A stretch of 64,000 nt of DNA from Nocardiopsis coralli (GTDB taxonomy: Bacteria > Actinomycetota > Actinomycetes > Streptosporangiales > Streptosporangiaceae). The translations under genes were made by a program, and so were the position numbers. Where the stretch lies: positions 38,471-102,470 of the forward strand of contig NZ_JADBGI010000024.1 in NCBI RefSeq assembly GCF_014892575.1. Direction: 5' to 3'. Positions 55,432 through 63,920 of this stretch are shown here, piece by piece (position 1 is the first letter of the stretch; each line of letters begins with the position of its first letter). The notes beneath the pieces were generated by a model. That model ran no database searches, was not told where the DNA came from, and worked only from the letters and a program-made list of their open reading frames with translations.

Positions 55432-57282
55432 GTGGCACAGCCGAACTGGACCGATCCCGCGCTGATCCGGAACTTCTGCATCATCGCGCACATCGACCAT
55501 GGCAAGTCGACGCTGGCCGACCGGATGCTCCAGATCACCGGGGTGGTCAAGGAACGCCAGATGCGCGCCCAGTACCTCGACCGCATGGACATCGAGCGCG
55601 AGCGCGGCATCACCATCAAGTCGCAGGCGGTGCGCATCCCCTTCACCGCGCTCGACGACCGGGAGTACACGCTCGACCTCATCGACACCCCCGGCCACGT
55701 CGACTTCACCTACGAGGTCTCCCGTTCGCTGGCCGCCTGCGAGGGCGCGATCCTGCTGGTGGACGCCGCGCAGGGCATCGAGGCGCAGACCCTCGCGAAC
55801 CTGTACATGGCGCTGGAGAACGACCTCGTCATCATCCCGGTGCTCAACAAGATCGACCTCCCGGCCGCCCAGCCGGAGAAGTACGCAGAGGAGCTCGCCG
55901 GCATCATCGGCTGCGAGGCCTCCGACGTGCTCAAGGTCAGCGCCAAGACCGGTGACGGCGTCGAGGAGCTCCTCAACGAGATCGTCAACCAGATCCCCGC
56001 GCCGGTCGGCGAGGCCGATGCCCCGGCCCGCGCGATGATCTTCGACTCGGTCTACGACACCTACCGCGGTGTGGTCACCTACGTGCGTGTGGTCGACGGC
56101 CGCCTCGCCCCGCGCGAGCGCATCCAGATGATGTCGACCAAGGCCTCCCACGAGATCCTCGAGATCGGCGTGAGCTCACCCGAGCCGCGCAAGACCGAGG
56201 GCCTGGGCGTGGGCGAGGTCGGCTACATCATCACCGGCGTGAAGGACGTGCGCCAGTCGAAGGTCGGTGACACCATCACCGCCTTCAAGAAGCCCGCCGA
56301 CGAGATGCTGCCGGGTTACCAGGAACCCAAGCCGATGGTGTTCTCGGGCCTCTACCCGATCGACGGCACCGACTACCCGGTCCTGCGCGACGCCCTCGAG
56401 AAGCTGCAGCTCAACGACGCCTCGCTGGAGTTCGAGCCGGAGACCTCCGCCGCCCTGGGCTTCGGTTTCCGCTGCGGGTTCCTGGGCCTGCTCCACCTGG
56501 AGATCACCCGCGCACGCCTGGAGCGCGAGTACAACCTCGACCTCATCTCCACCGCCCCGAACGTGATCTACCGGGTCGACATGGAGGACGGCGAGGAACA
56601 CGTCGTCACCAACCCGAGCGAGTTCCCCGGCGGCAAGATCGACAAGATCTACGAGCCCATGGTCAAGGGCACGCTGCTCACCCCGGCGGACTACATCGGC
56701 CAGATCATGGAGCTGTGCCAGGACCGGCGCGGCACCCTGCACGGCATGGACTACCTGTCCGAGGACCGTGTGGAGATGCGTTACACCCTGCCGCTGGCCG
56801 AGATCGTGTTCGACTTCTTCGACCAGCTCAAGTCCCGCACCAAGGGGTACGCCTCACTCGACTACGACCCCACCGGCGAGCAGGAGTCCGACCTGGTCAA
56901 GGTCGACATCCTGCTGCAGGGCGAGGCCGTGGACGCCTTCTCCGCAATCGTGCACAAGGACAAGGCCTACTCCTACGGCGTGGAGATGACCAAGAAGCTG
57001 CGCGAGCTCATCCCGCGGCAGCAGTTCGAGGTCCCGATCCAGGCGGCCATCGGGTCGCGCATCATCGCCCGCGAGAACATCCGCGCGATCCGCAAGGACG
57101 TGCTCTCCAAGTGCTACGGCGGCGACATCAGCCGTAAGCGCAAGCTGCTGGAGAAGCAGAAGGAGGGCAAGAAGCGCATGAAGATGGTCGGCCGGGTCGA
57201 GGTGCCCCAGGAGGCCTTCATCTCGGCGCTGTCCACCGACGGCGGCGACGAGAACAAGGACGACAAGAAAAAGAAGAAGTAG
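55432..57282 (+). CDS. lepA: Elongation factor 4 (LepA)
   Basis: A 616-residue translational GTPase that acts on ribosomes during stress and back-translocation or initiation. G1 is AHIDHGKSTLADRML; G2 RGITIKSQAV; G3 DTPGHVDF; G4 NKIDLPAA; the LepA C-terminal domain includes GTLHGMDYLSEDRVEMRYTL and LRELIPRQQFEVPIQAAIGS, ending in SRKRKLLEKQKEGKKRMKMV and a Lys-rich tail (KDDKKKKK) longer than usual. GTG at 55432 matches the family start (AQPNWTDPALIRNFCIIAH). A strong terminator follows. Divergent from the unknown membrane protein. Confidence 0.96.
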   Translation: MAQPNWTDPALIRNFCIIAHIDHGKSTLADRMLQITGVVKERQMRAQYLDRMDIERERGITIKSQAVRIPFTALDDREYTLDLIDTPGHVDFTYEVSRSLAACEGAILLVDAAQGIEAQTLANLYMALENDLVIIPVLNKIDLPAAQPEKYAEELAGIIGCEASDVLKVSAKTGDGVEELLNEIVNQIPAPVGEADAPARAMIFDSVYDTYRGVVTYVRVVDGRLAPRERIQMMSTKASHEILEIGVSSPEPRKTEGLGVGEVGYIITGVKDVRQSKVGDTITAFKKPADEMLPGYQEPKPMVFSGLYPIDGTDYPVLRDALEKLQLNDASLEFEPETSAALGFGFRCGFLGLLHLEITRARLEREYNLDLISTAPNVIYRVDMEDGEEHVVTNPSEFPGGKIDKIYEPMVKGTLLTPADYIGQIMELCQDRRGTLHGMDYLSEDRVEMRYTLPLAEIVFDFFDQLKSRTKGYASLDYDPTGEQESDLVKVDILLQGEAVDAFSAIVHKDKAYSYGVEMTKKLRELIPRQQFEVPIQAAIGSRIIARENIRAIRKDVLSKCYGGDISRKRKLLEKQKEGKKRMKMVGRVEVPQEAFISALSTDGGDENKDDKKKKK

Positions 57283-57294
57283 TCGTTCCTGCGA

Positions 57295-57332
57295 GCGGGG
57301 GCGGGACCGGTGCGATCCGGTCCCGCCCCCGC
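57295..57332 (+). terminator. Terminator of lepA
   Basis: Perfect 16-bp arms (57295-57310 and 57317-57332), loop 6, begin 12 bases after the lepA stop; also placed to stop the convergent acyl-CoA operon. Confidence 0.85.
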
Positions 57333-57365
57333 TGCGTCGTGGGCCCCGACCGGGACCGCCAGGCC

Positions 57366-58559
57366 TCAGAGGCGGTACTCCTCCAGCAGCCGCCGGCCGA
57401 TGATCATGCGCTGGATGTCGGCGGTGCCCTCACCGATGAGCAGCATCGGCGCCTCCCGGTAGAGGCGCTCGATCTCGTACTCGGTCGAGTAGCCGTACCC
57501 GCCGTGGATGCGGAACGCGTCCTCCACGACCTCGCGGCAGTACTCCGAGGCCAGGTACTTGGCCATGCCCGACTCCAGGTCGTTGCGTTCGCCGGAGTCC
57601 TTCTTGCGGGCGGCGTTGACGACCAGCGCGTGCCCGGCCTCGACCTTGGTGCCCATCTCCGCGATCCGGAACTGGACCGCCTGGTGCTGGGCGATGGGCC
57701 TGCCGAAGGTCTCGCGCTCCTGGGCGTAGGCCACACCCAGCTCGAAGGCCCGGTGCGCGACCCCGACGGCGCGGGCGGCGACGTTGACGCGCCCCACCTC
57801 GACACCGTCCATCATCTGGTAGAAACCCCGCCCGGGGGCCTCGCCGAGCACCCGGTCTGCGGCCACCCGGTGGTCGTCGAGCAGGAGCTCGGTGGTGTCG
57901 ACGCCCTTATAACCCATCTTGTCGATCTTGCCCGGAACGGTGAGCCCCGGCGCCGTCTCCCCGAACCCCGTCCCCTTCTCCAACAGGAACGTGGTCAGGT
58001 TGCGGTGGGGTGCCTCGGCGCCCTCGTCGGTGCGGGCGAGGAGTGCGACGAGGTTGGCGGAGCCGCCGTTGGTCAGCCACATCTTGCGCCCGGTGACCGA
58101 GTACCCGCCGTCCCCGGTGCGGGAGGCCTTGGTCGAGATCGCGGCGACGTCCGAGCCCAGTTCCGGTTCGGACATGGAGAACGCCCCGCGCAGCTCACCG
58201 GCGGCCATGCGCGGAAGGTACCGGCGGCGCTGCTCCTCCGTGCCGTGGCGCAGCACCATGTAGGCGACGATGAAGTGGGTGTTGACCACGCCGGACACGC
58301 TCATCCAGCCGCGGGAGAGCTCCTCCACGACCAGCGCGTAGGTCAGCAGGGACTCCCCGAGGCCGCCGTACTCCTCGGGGATGGTCAGCCCGAAGATGCC
58401 GAGCTCCTTGAGCCCCTCCACGATCTCGGTCGGGTACTCGTCGCGGCGTTCGAGTTCGCCGGCCACGGGCAGGATCTCGCGGTCGACGAACCTCCGCACG
58501 AGCTCGATGATCTGCTGCTGGTCGCCGGTCAGGCCTTCGGTGGTGGCGAGGCGGCCCAT
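57366..58559 (-). CDS. Acyl-CoA dehydrogenase (last gene of the operon)
   Basis: A 397-residue FAD-dependent acyl-CoA dehydrogenase. LGIFGLTIPEEYGGLG is the N-terminal signature; GAFSMSEPELGSDVAAISTK and WLTNGGSANLVALLARTDEG form the FAD site; HGGYGYSTEYEIERLYREAP followed by LIGEGTADIQR carries the catalytic Glu (in GEGT). It makes an alpha-beta double bond in an acyl-CoA and passes electrons to ETF. Chain type is unknown. It is read with a thiolase, CoA-transferase and a second dehydrogenase, 50 bases after the thiolase stop. Start MGRLATTEGLTGDQQ. Confidence 0.9.
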   Translation of the reverse strand: MGRLATTEGLTGDQQQIIELVRRFVDREILPVAGELERRDEYPTEIVEGLKELGIFGLTIPEEYGGLGESLLTYALVVEELSRGWMSVSGVVNTHFIVAYMVLRHGTEEQRRRYLPRMAAGELRGAFSMSEPELGSDVAAISTKASRTGDGGYSVTGRKMWLTNGGSANLVALLARTDEGAEAPHRNLTTFLLEKGTGFGETAPGLTVPGKIDKMGYKGVDTTELLLDDHRVAADRVLGEAPGRGFYQMMDGVEVGRVNVAARAVGVAHRAFELGVAYAQERETFGRPIAQHQAVQFRIAEMGTKVEAGHALVVNAARKKDSGERNDLESGMAKYLASEYCREVVEDAFRIHGGYGYSTEYEIERLYREAPMLLIGEGTADIQRMIIGRRLLEEYRL

Positions 58560-58609
58560 CGCGGGCCCTCCTTCTGCGTTCGGGGACGGACGGGGGACGG
58601 GCCGGTGTG

Positions 58610-59821
58610 TCAGTTCGCCGACTCGAAGACGGCGGCCAGCCCCTGACCGCCGCCGATGCACATCGTGGCCAGCCCGTACCGGCCGCCGCTGCGGTCCAGC
58701 TCGCGGGCGAGCGTGCCGACCATGCGCGTTCCGGTCGCGCCGACCGGGTGGCCGAGGGAGATCCCGGAGCCGTGCACGTTGGTGCGCTCGCGGTCCTCCT
58801 CCGTGAAGCCCCACTCGCGCATCACGGCCAGCGCCTGGGCGGCGAAGGCCTCGTTGAGCTCGATGCGGTCCATGTCGGCCAGGGTCAGGCCGGCCCGCTC
58901 CAGGGCGCGTGCGGAGGCGGGCACCGGGCCGATGCCCATGACCTTCGGCTGTACGCCGGCCACCGCCCAGGTCACCAAGCGCACCAGCGGGCGCAGCCCC
59001 AGTTCCTCGGCCTTGTCGCGGGTGGTGACCACACACAGGGCGGCGGCATCGTTCTGCCCGCTCGCGTTGCCCGCGGTCACGGTCGCGTCCGGGTCCTGGG
59101 AGCGCATGATCGGCTTGAGCCCGGACAGGGTCTCCACGCTCGTGTCGGCGCGCGGGTGCTCGTCGGTGTCGATCACCGTCTCGCTCCTGCGGCTGCGCAC
59201 GGTCACCGGGACGATCTCCTCGGCGTACACCCCCGACTTCTGGGCGGCCACCGCTCGCGCGTGCGACTCCACGGACAGCTCGTCCTGCTCCAGGCGGGAG
59301 ATGCCGTACTCCGCGCGCAGGTTCTCGGCGGTCTCGATCATCCCGCCCGGAACCGGGTAGTGCCGGCCGCCCGCAGTCTCACGCGCGCGCACCAGTCCGT
59401 CGTGCACCGTGACCCCGCTGCGGGCCCCGCCCCAGCGCATGTCGGTGGAGTAGAAGACCGCGTTGCTCATCGACTCCACACCGCCGGCCACCACCAGGTC
59501 CTGGGCGCCGCTGAGCACGCCCATGACCGCGTTGACCACCGACTGCAGGCCCGAACCGCACCGGCGGTCCAGGTGCTGCCCGGGTACCGAGACCGGCAGG
59601 CCCGCGTCCAGGGCCACCACACGCCCGATCGCGGGCGCCTCGCTGTTGCCGTTGCAGTGCCCCAGGATCACGTCGTCGACCTCGGCCGGGTCCAGACCGG
59701 TGCGCTCCAGGAGCCCCGTCAGCGCCTGGGCGCCCAGGTCGACCGCGGTCACGTTCTTGAACATGCCGCCGTACCGGCCGATGGGGGTACGCACGGGCTC
59801 GCAGATGACGACCTCACGCAT
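58610..59821 (-). CDS. Thiolase (acetyl-CoA acyltransferase)
   Basis: A 403-residue thiolase. All catalytic residues are present: nucleophile C88 in LDRRCGSGLQSV, His in GSGISLGHPVGATGTRMV, and the second Cys in ATMCIGGGQG. The N-terminus REVVICEPVRTPIGRYGGMF and LNEAFAAQALAV are typical. It cleaves 3-ketoacyl-CoA to acetyl-CoA and a shortened acyl-CoA, or runs in reverse. The start overlaps the stop of the CoA-transferase gene by eight bases, so the two are translationally coupled. The product length and motifs favour a degradative thiolase like those of beta-oxidation or aromatic acid pathways. Confidence 0.92.
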   Translation of the reverse strand: MREVVICEPVRTPIGRYGGMFKNVTAVDLGAQALTGLLERTGLDPAEVDDVILGHCNGNSEAPAIGRVVALDAGLPVSVPGQHLDRRCGSGLQSVVNAVMGVLSGAQDLVVAGGVESMSNAVFYSTDMRWGGARSGVTVHDGLVRARETAGGRHYPVPGGMIETAENLRAEYGISRLEQDELSVESHARAVAAQKSGVYAEEIVPVTVRSRRSETVIDTDEHPRADTSVETLSGLKPIMRSQDPDATVTAGNASGQNDAAALCVVTTRDKAEELGLRPLVRLVTWAVAGVQPKVMGIGPVPASARALERAGLTLADMDRIELNEAFAAQALAVMREWGFTEEDRERTNVHGSGISLGHPVGATGTRMVGTLARELDRSGGRYGLATMCIGGGQGLAAVFESAN

Positions 59822-61040
59822 GGGGCACGCCTTTCTTCGTGGTGGGGGTGGGGTGTGCGGCCCCGGCCGGTTCGTCGTGCCCGGCCAGGCCGAGTTCTGC
59901 CAGGATCGCCTCGGTGTGCTCGCCCAGAGCGGGCACCGGGTCCATCCGCAGTTCGACGTCGTCGAAGGTCATCGGGGGCAGGACCGCGTCGATCCCGCCC
60001 TTCTCGGTGCCGACGGTGCGCCAGCGGTCGCGCTCGGACAGCTGCGGGTGCTCGACCACGTCGGAGAGCCGGTTGAGCCGGGCCGCGGGGATGCCCGCCC
60101 GGGCCAGGCGCTCGTCGAGCTCGGCGGTCTCCCACTGCCGTGTCCGGCCCGCCACGTAGGTGTCGCACTCCGCACGGTTGGCGACACGGTCGACGTTGGT
60201 GCGGAACCGGGGGTCCTCGGCCGCCCCGGGGTCGCCGAAGACCTCGCCGACCAGTGCGGCCCACCCCCGGTCGTTCTGCACACCGACGAGGATCTCCCCG
60301 TCCCGGGTCGGAAAGGCGTCGTAGGGCGCGATGGAGGCGTGGCTCAGGCCCATGCGGGGGATCTGCCGGCCGGCGTACATCTGCATGTACATCGCGTGGC
60401 CCATCCACTCCACCGCCGAGTCGAACATCGACACCTCGACGGTGGCGCCGCGGCCCGAACGGGTGCGCCGCAGCAGTGCGGAGAGCACCGACATCGCCGA
60501 GTACAGGCCCGCGGCGATGTCGGCGTTGGGCACCCCCGTCTTCGTGGGGGTCTCCGGGGTGCCGGTCACCGAGATCATCCCGGACTCCGCCTGCACCAGC
60601 ATGTCGTAGGCCTTGCGCGCGGACCTCGGGCCCGTGCTGCCGTACCCGGACAGGTTCACCACGACCAGCCCCGGGTTGCGCTCGCGCAGCGCCTCCGCTC
60701 CCAACCCGAGCCTTTCGGCCGCACCGGGCGCGGAGTTCTGCACGAACACGTCGGCGCGGGAGACGAGTTCCTGGGCGACGCGGCGGCCGTGCTCCGACTT
60801 CAGGTCGACGGCCAGGGACTCCTTGGACCGGTTGAGCCACACGAAGTGGGAGGCCAGCCCGTCGACGGCGCCGTCGTAGTTGCGTGCGAAGTCGCCCTCG
60901 CCGGGGCGTTCCAGTTTGATGACCCGGGCGCCCAGGTCGGCCAGGTGGCGGGTGGCGATGGGTGCGGCCACCGCCTGCTCGAGGGAGACCACGAGCGTGC
61001 CCTCCAGGGGCAGGGCGCCCTGCTCGTCGTCGTTGTTCAC
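59814..61040 (-). CDS. Class III CoA-transferase (CaiB/BaiF family)
   Basis: A 408-residue family III CoA-transferase, which moves CoA between an acyl-CoA donor and a free carboxylic acid. PLEGTLVVSLEQAVAAPIAT, ADLGARVIKLERPGEGDFAR, WLNRSKESLAVDLKSE and the catalytic Asp146 in ARKAYDMLVQAESGMIS are the family marks; the C-terminal half has the small domain (IPAARLNRLSDVVEHPQL). It probably activates the substrate acid of this operon. Overlaps: four bases with the upstream dehydrogenase, eight with the thiolase. Donor and acceptor are unknown (succinyl-CoA or acetyl-CoA with a branched or dicarboxylic acid are plausible). Confidence 0.9.
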   Translation of the reverse strand: MNNDDEQGALPLEGTLVVSLEQAVAAPIATRHLADLGARVIKLERPGEGDFARNYDGAVDGLASHFVWLNRSKESLAVDLKSEHGRRVAQELVSRADVFVQNSAPGAAERLGLGAEALRERNPGLVVVNLSGYGSTGPRSARKAYDMLVQAESGMISVTGTPETPTKTGVPNADIAAGLYSAMSVLSALLRRTRSGRGATVEVSMFDSAVEWMGHAMYMQMYAGRQIPRMGLSHASIAPYDAFPTRDGEILVGVQNDRGWAALVGEVFGDPGAAEDPRFRTNVDRVANRAECDTYVAGRTRQWETAELDERLARAGIPAARLNRLSDVVEHPQLSERDRWRTVGTEKGGIDAVLPPMTFDDVELRMDPVPALGEHTEAILAELGLAGHDEPAGAAHPTPTTKKGVPHA

Positions 61041-62212
61041 GAGTTCCCCGCCCTCTCCCGGCGTACCAGGCCGCCGCCGACGATGAGCCGCTGGATCTCG
61101 CTGGTGCCCTCGTACAGGCGCAGGAGCCGCACGTCGCGGTAGATGCGTTCCACGGCCACGCCGCGCATGTACCCGGAACCGCCGTGCACCTGTACCGCGA
61201 GGTCGGCGACGTTCGCGGCCATCTCGGTGCAGTGCAGCTTCACCGCCGAGGGCATGATGCGCCGGTCCTGGCCGCTCACGTACTGGGCGGCGGCCTCACG
61301 CACGAGCGCACGCCCGGAGACCACACCCGTGTACTGGTCGGCGAGCATCGCCTGCACGAGCTGGTGCTCACCGACGGGGACCCCGCCCTGGGTGTTGGAG
61401 GCGGCGTAGGAGACCGACTCGTCCAGCGCACGCTGGGCGGAACCCACGGCGAGCGCGGAGATGTGCACCCGGCCGCGTGCGAGGGAGGTCATCGCGGCCT
61501 TGTAACCGACCTTCTCCTCGCCGCCGACCAGGGCGTCGGCGCCCACACGCACCGAGTCGAACGTGACGTCGGAGGTCCAGGCGCCCTCCTGGCCCATCTT
61601 GGCGTCCTTGGGGCCCACGGTCACCCCGGGGGCGTCGGCCGGGACCAGGAAGACGGCGATCCCGTTCCCCTGCGGCCCGGGGTCGGCGGTGCGCGCGAAG
61701 ACCACGAACAGCCCGGCCATCGGGGCGTTGGTGATGAACTGCTTGTGGCCGTCGATGACCCACTCCGAACCCTCGCGCACGGCCTTGGTGCGCAGGCCCG
61801 CGGGGTTGGAACCGGCGCCCGGCTCGGTGAGGGCGAAGGAGGCCACGACCTCGCCGGAGGCCAGCGCCTCCAGCCACCGCTCGCGCTGGGCGTCGGTGCC
61901 GTAACCGACCAGGACCTGCCCGGCGATGCCGTTGTTGGTGCCGAAGAGCGAGCGCAGGGCCAGGGAGGTGTAACCGAGTTCCATCGCCAGTTCGACGTCC
62001 TGGGCCAGGTCCAGCCCGAGACCGCCCCAACGCTGGGGGATCGCGTACCCGAACAGGCCCATGTCGGCGGCGGCGCGGCGCAGGTCGTCGGGGACGGCGT
62101 CGGCGTCCAGGGTCTCGTTCTCGCGGGGGACCACGGCCGTGCGCACGAAGTCGCGCACCTGGTCGCGGATCTGGGTGAAGTCTTCTGCTGTGACCTCGGT
62201 CTCGGAGCTCAT
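61037..62212 (-). CDS. Acyl-CoA dehydrogenase (first gene of the operon)
   Basis: A 391-residue dehydrogenase. GLFGYAIPQRWGGLGLDLAQ, SFALTEPGAGSNPAGLRTKA and QFITNAPMAGLFVVFARTAD form the FAD and substrate site; VQVHGGSGYMRGVAVERIYR then LYEGTSEIQRLIVGG carries the catalytic Glu. It differs clearly from the second dehydrogenase of the operon, so two different oxidations or substrates are likely. Start chosen at ATG 62212 (MSSETEVTAEDF); in-frame ATGs at 62224 and 62239 would add 4 or 9 residues. The gene is divergent from a LysR regulator, which probably controls it. Confidence 0.9.
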   Translation of the reverse strand: MSSETEVTAEDFTQIRDQVRDFVRTAVVPRENETLDADAVPDDLRRAAADMGLFGYAIPQRWGGLGLDLAQDVELAMELGYTSLALRSLFGTNNGIAGQVLVGYGTDAQRERWLEALASGEVVASFALTEPGAGSNPAGLRTKAVREGSEWVIDGHKQFITNAPMAGLFVVFARTADPGPQGNGIAVFLVPADAPGVTVGPKDAKMGQEGAWTSDVTFDSVRVGADALVGGEEKVGYKAAMTSLARGRVHISALAVGSAQRALDESVSYAASNTQGGVPVGEHQLVQAMLADQYTGVVSGRALVREAAAQYVSGQDRRIMPSAVKLHCTEMAANVADLAVQVHGGSGYMRGVAVERIYRDVRLLRLYEGTSEIQRLIVGGGLVRRERAGNS

Positions 62213-62265
62213 GGCCCCGATCATCGCGACCCCGCCCATACGTGTCCAATACTCGATGGCGGCAC

Positions 62266-62285
62266 ATTGATACCCTCAGCGCAAT
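62266..62285. promoter_or_regulatory. Possible LysR binding site
   Basis: ATTG-N12-CAAT is an interrupted dyad of the T-N11-A type recognised by LysR regulators, located between the divergent acyl-CoA operon and the lysR gene. Confidence 0.5.
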
Positions 62286-62362
62286 AATCCGGGTGGGGTG
62301 CCTCTGACGTGCACCGGAGTCACCCTCAGGCGCCCCGACCCCCGTGGCGTAGGTTGCCGACC

Positions 62363-63283
62363 ATGAACCTGCACCACCTGGACGCCTTCCTCGCGGTCGC
62401 CGAGGAGCTCCACTTCGGCCGCGCCGCCGAACGCCTCCACATGGCCCAGCCCCCGCTCACCCGCACCATCAAACAGCTCGAACGCGACCTCGGGGCCGAC
62501 CTGTTCGTGCGCACCACCCGCACGGTCCACCTGACCACCGCGGGCCAGGCGCTCATCGGGCCCGCCCGGGAGGTGTTGGAGGGCTGCCGGGCCGCGCGCA
62601 GTGCAGTGCGCGCGGCGGGGGAGGGCCAGACCGGGCTGGTGCGCCTGGGGTTCGCCGGCCCCTCCTCGTACCTGCTCGTGGGCGACCTGAGCCGCCTGGT
62701 GCGCCAGCGCCGCCCCGGCATCGAGCTCCGGCTGCACAGCACCACCTACGCCAACGAGGCCCTGCGCTCGGTCATCGACGGCGACCTGGACCTGGCGATC
62801 GTGCGCTGGGGTGTGCAGCCCCCGGAGATCGCCCAGCGGGTGGTGGCCGAGGAGCACCATGTCCTCGCCGTGCCCGAGGGCCACCGCCTGGCCGACCGTG
62901 AGGTGGTCAGCCTCGCAGAGTGCCGCGACGAACCCTTCGTCGCCCTGGCCGCCGACCCCGGATCGACCGTGCGCGACACCTTCATCCGCGCCTCCTACGA
63001 CGCCGGGTTCTCCCCGGACATCGTCCAGGTCGCCTCCGACTCCTGGACCCTCATGGCGCTCGTGGGCGCCGGGGTCGGGCTGACCTTCACCCTGGACACC
63101 GCGGTCGCCAACGTCCCGCGCGAACGGATCCGGGTGGTGCGGCTGGCCGAGGAGATCAGCCCCTCCCACGCACGCCTGGCCTGGCGGCGCGACGGAGAGA
63201 GCCCAGCCCTGCGCGAGGTGCTGCGGGCGTCGGAGGAGGCCCTGCCCACGCCCGAGCACCTGGTCGGTGTCGACCTGCCCTGA
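62363..63283 (+). CDS. LysR-family transcriptional regulator
   Basis: A 306-residue regulator. The winged helix-turn-helix is at residues 1-60 (MNLHHLDAFLAVAEELHFGR, then AAERLHMAQPPLTRTIKQLE); RDLGADLFVRTTRTVHLTTAG completes it. The periplasmic-binding-protein-like effector domain covers ~90-295 (GLVRLGFAGPSS, DLDLAIVRWGVQPPEIAQR). It is divergent from the acyl-CoA dehydrogenase operon with a 150-bp spacer containing a LysR-type dyad, so it most likely activates that operon with a pathway acid or CoA ester as inducer. Start chosen at the typical MNLHHLDAFL. Confidence 0.92.
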   Translation: MNLHHLDAFLAVAEELHFGRAAERLHMAQPPLTRTIKQLERDLGADLFVRTTRTVHLTTAGQALIGPAREVLEGCRAARSAVRAAGEGQTGLVRLGFAGPSSYLLVGDLSRLVRQRRPGIELRLHSTTYANEALRSVIDGDLDLAIVRWGVQPPEIAQRVVAEEHHVLAVPEGHRLADREVVSLAECRDEPFVALAADPGSTVRDTFIRASYDAGFSPDIVQVASDSWTLMALVGAGVGLTFTLDTAVANVPRERIRVVRLAEEISPSHARLAWRRDGESPALREVLRASEEALPTPEHLVGVDLP

Positions 63284-63810
63284 ACGCCGTTGGGGCCGCG
63301 GGCTCGTTTGGGTGAGGGCAGCTTGTTGTTGGGGTTGCCGGATAAGCGGCCCTGTGGGGAGTGGGGTGTGGGGGTGTTCTGTGGTGTTGCCTCGGTGGTG
63401 GTGGTTCGTCGGGGCCGGATCTTAGCCCGGCCGGGCCCTCACGCAACCCACGTCGGCGCCACCCCCTGATTTCCGGGGTCGGAGTGGATGTGTCGGCGTT
63501 GTGCGTGTTGATCGCGGCGCCTCGGGGTGTGCGCTCCGGCCCTGTTCGCCGGGCTGTCCCGACCCGCATCGACGAACCACCCGCTCCCCCGAGGCCCCCG
63601 CCCGCAGCCAAAAGAACGGGTCCAAGAGCAACGGCAACGACACACCCCCTCTGGTGACCCCATTGCGGCCAACGGTCGGGGTGTGCGGGTGGTGGCTCGC
63701 TCCCGCGGAAGCACAGGCAACGGCAACGGCAACGGCTCAGGCGCGCCCCGCGCACTCCCGGCCGCGCATTGAGTCCCAGGGGTAGCGGGTGTGCGGGATC
63801 CTCCCGCCGA
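63284..63810. other. Gene-free region after lysR
   Basis: No supported gene is seen over these 527 bp. Reading frames are low complexity. A short GGCAAC microsatellite (three units, 63716-63733) is present. The sequence lies before a large dyad and may hold the promoter of a gene beyond the window. Confidence 0.4.
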
Positions 63811-63866
63811 GGATCTTGCTACCAGAGCAGACTTCAGCGCTGAACCCTGCTCCAGTAGCAAGATCC
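63811..63866. repeat. 56-bp nested dyad
   Basis: Two 28-nt halves are mirror complementary except for two dinucleotide bulges: GGATCTTGCTAC / GTAGCAAGATCC (12 bp), GAGCAG / CTGCTC (6 bp) and the centre TTCAGC / GCTGAA (6 bp). It is AT-richer than its surroundings. It may be a protein-binding site, a recombination or attachment site, or a stem-loop; no gene is adjacent within the window. Confidence 0.85.
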
Positions 63867-63911
63867 CCGCACCCCCGCCCCAGAATCCCCGAAGAAAAGC
63901 ACCCCGTGGAG

Positions 63912-63920
63912 TTATCCACA
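63912..63920 (+). promoter_or_regulatory. DnaA-box-like sequence near the window end
   Basis: TTATCCACA is a perfect E. coli-type DnaA R1 box, 46 bases after the 56-bp dyad. No cluster of further boxes is visible, so an origin is not supported. Confidence 0.35.

Noticed and set aside
63912..63920. A replication origin at the window end
   Set aside because: Only one DnaA-box-like sequence is present; an origin would need a cluster and usually dnaA/dnaN nearby.
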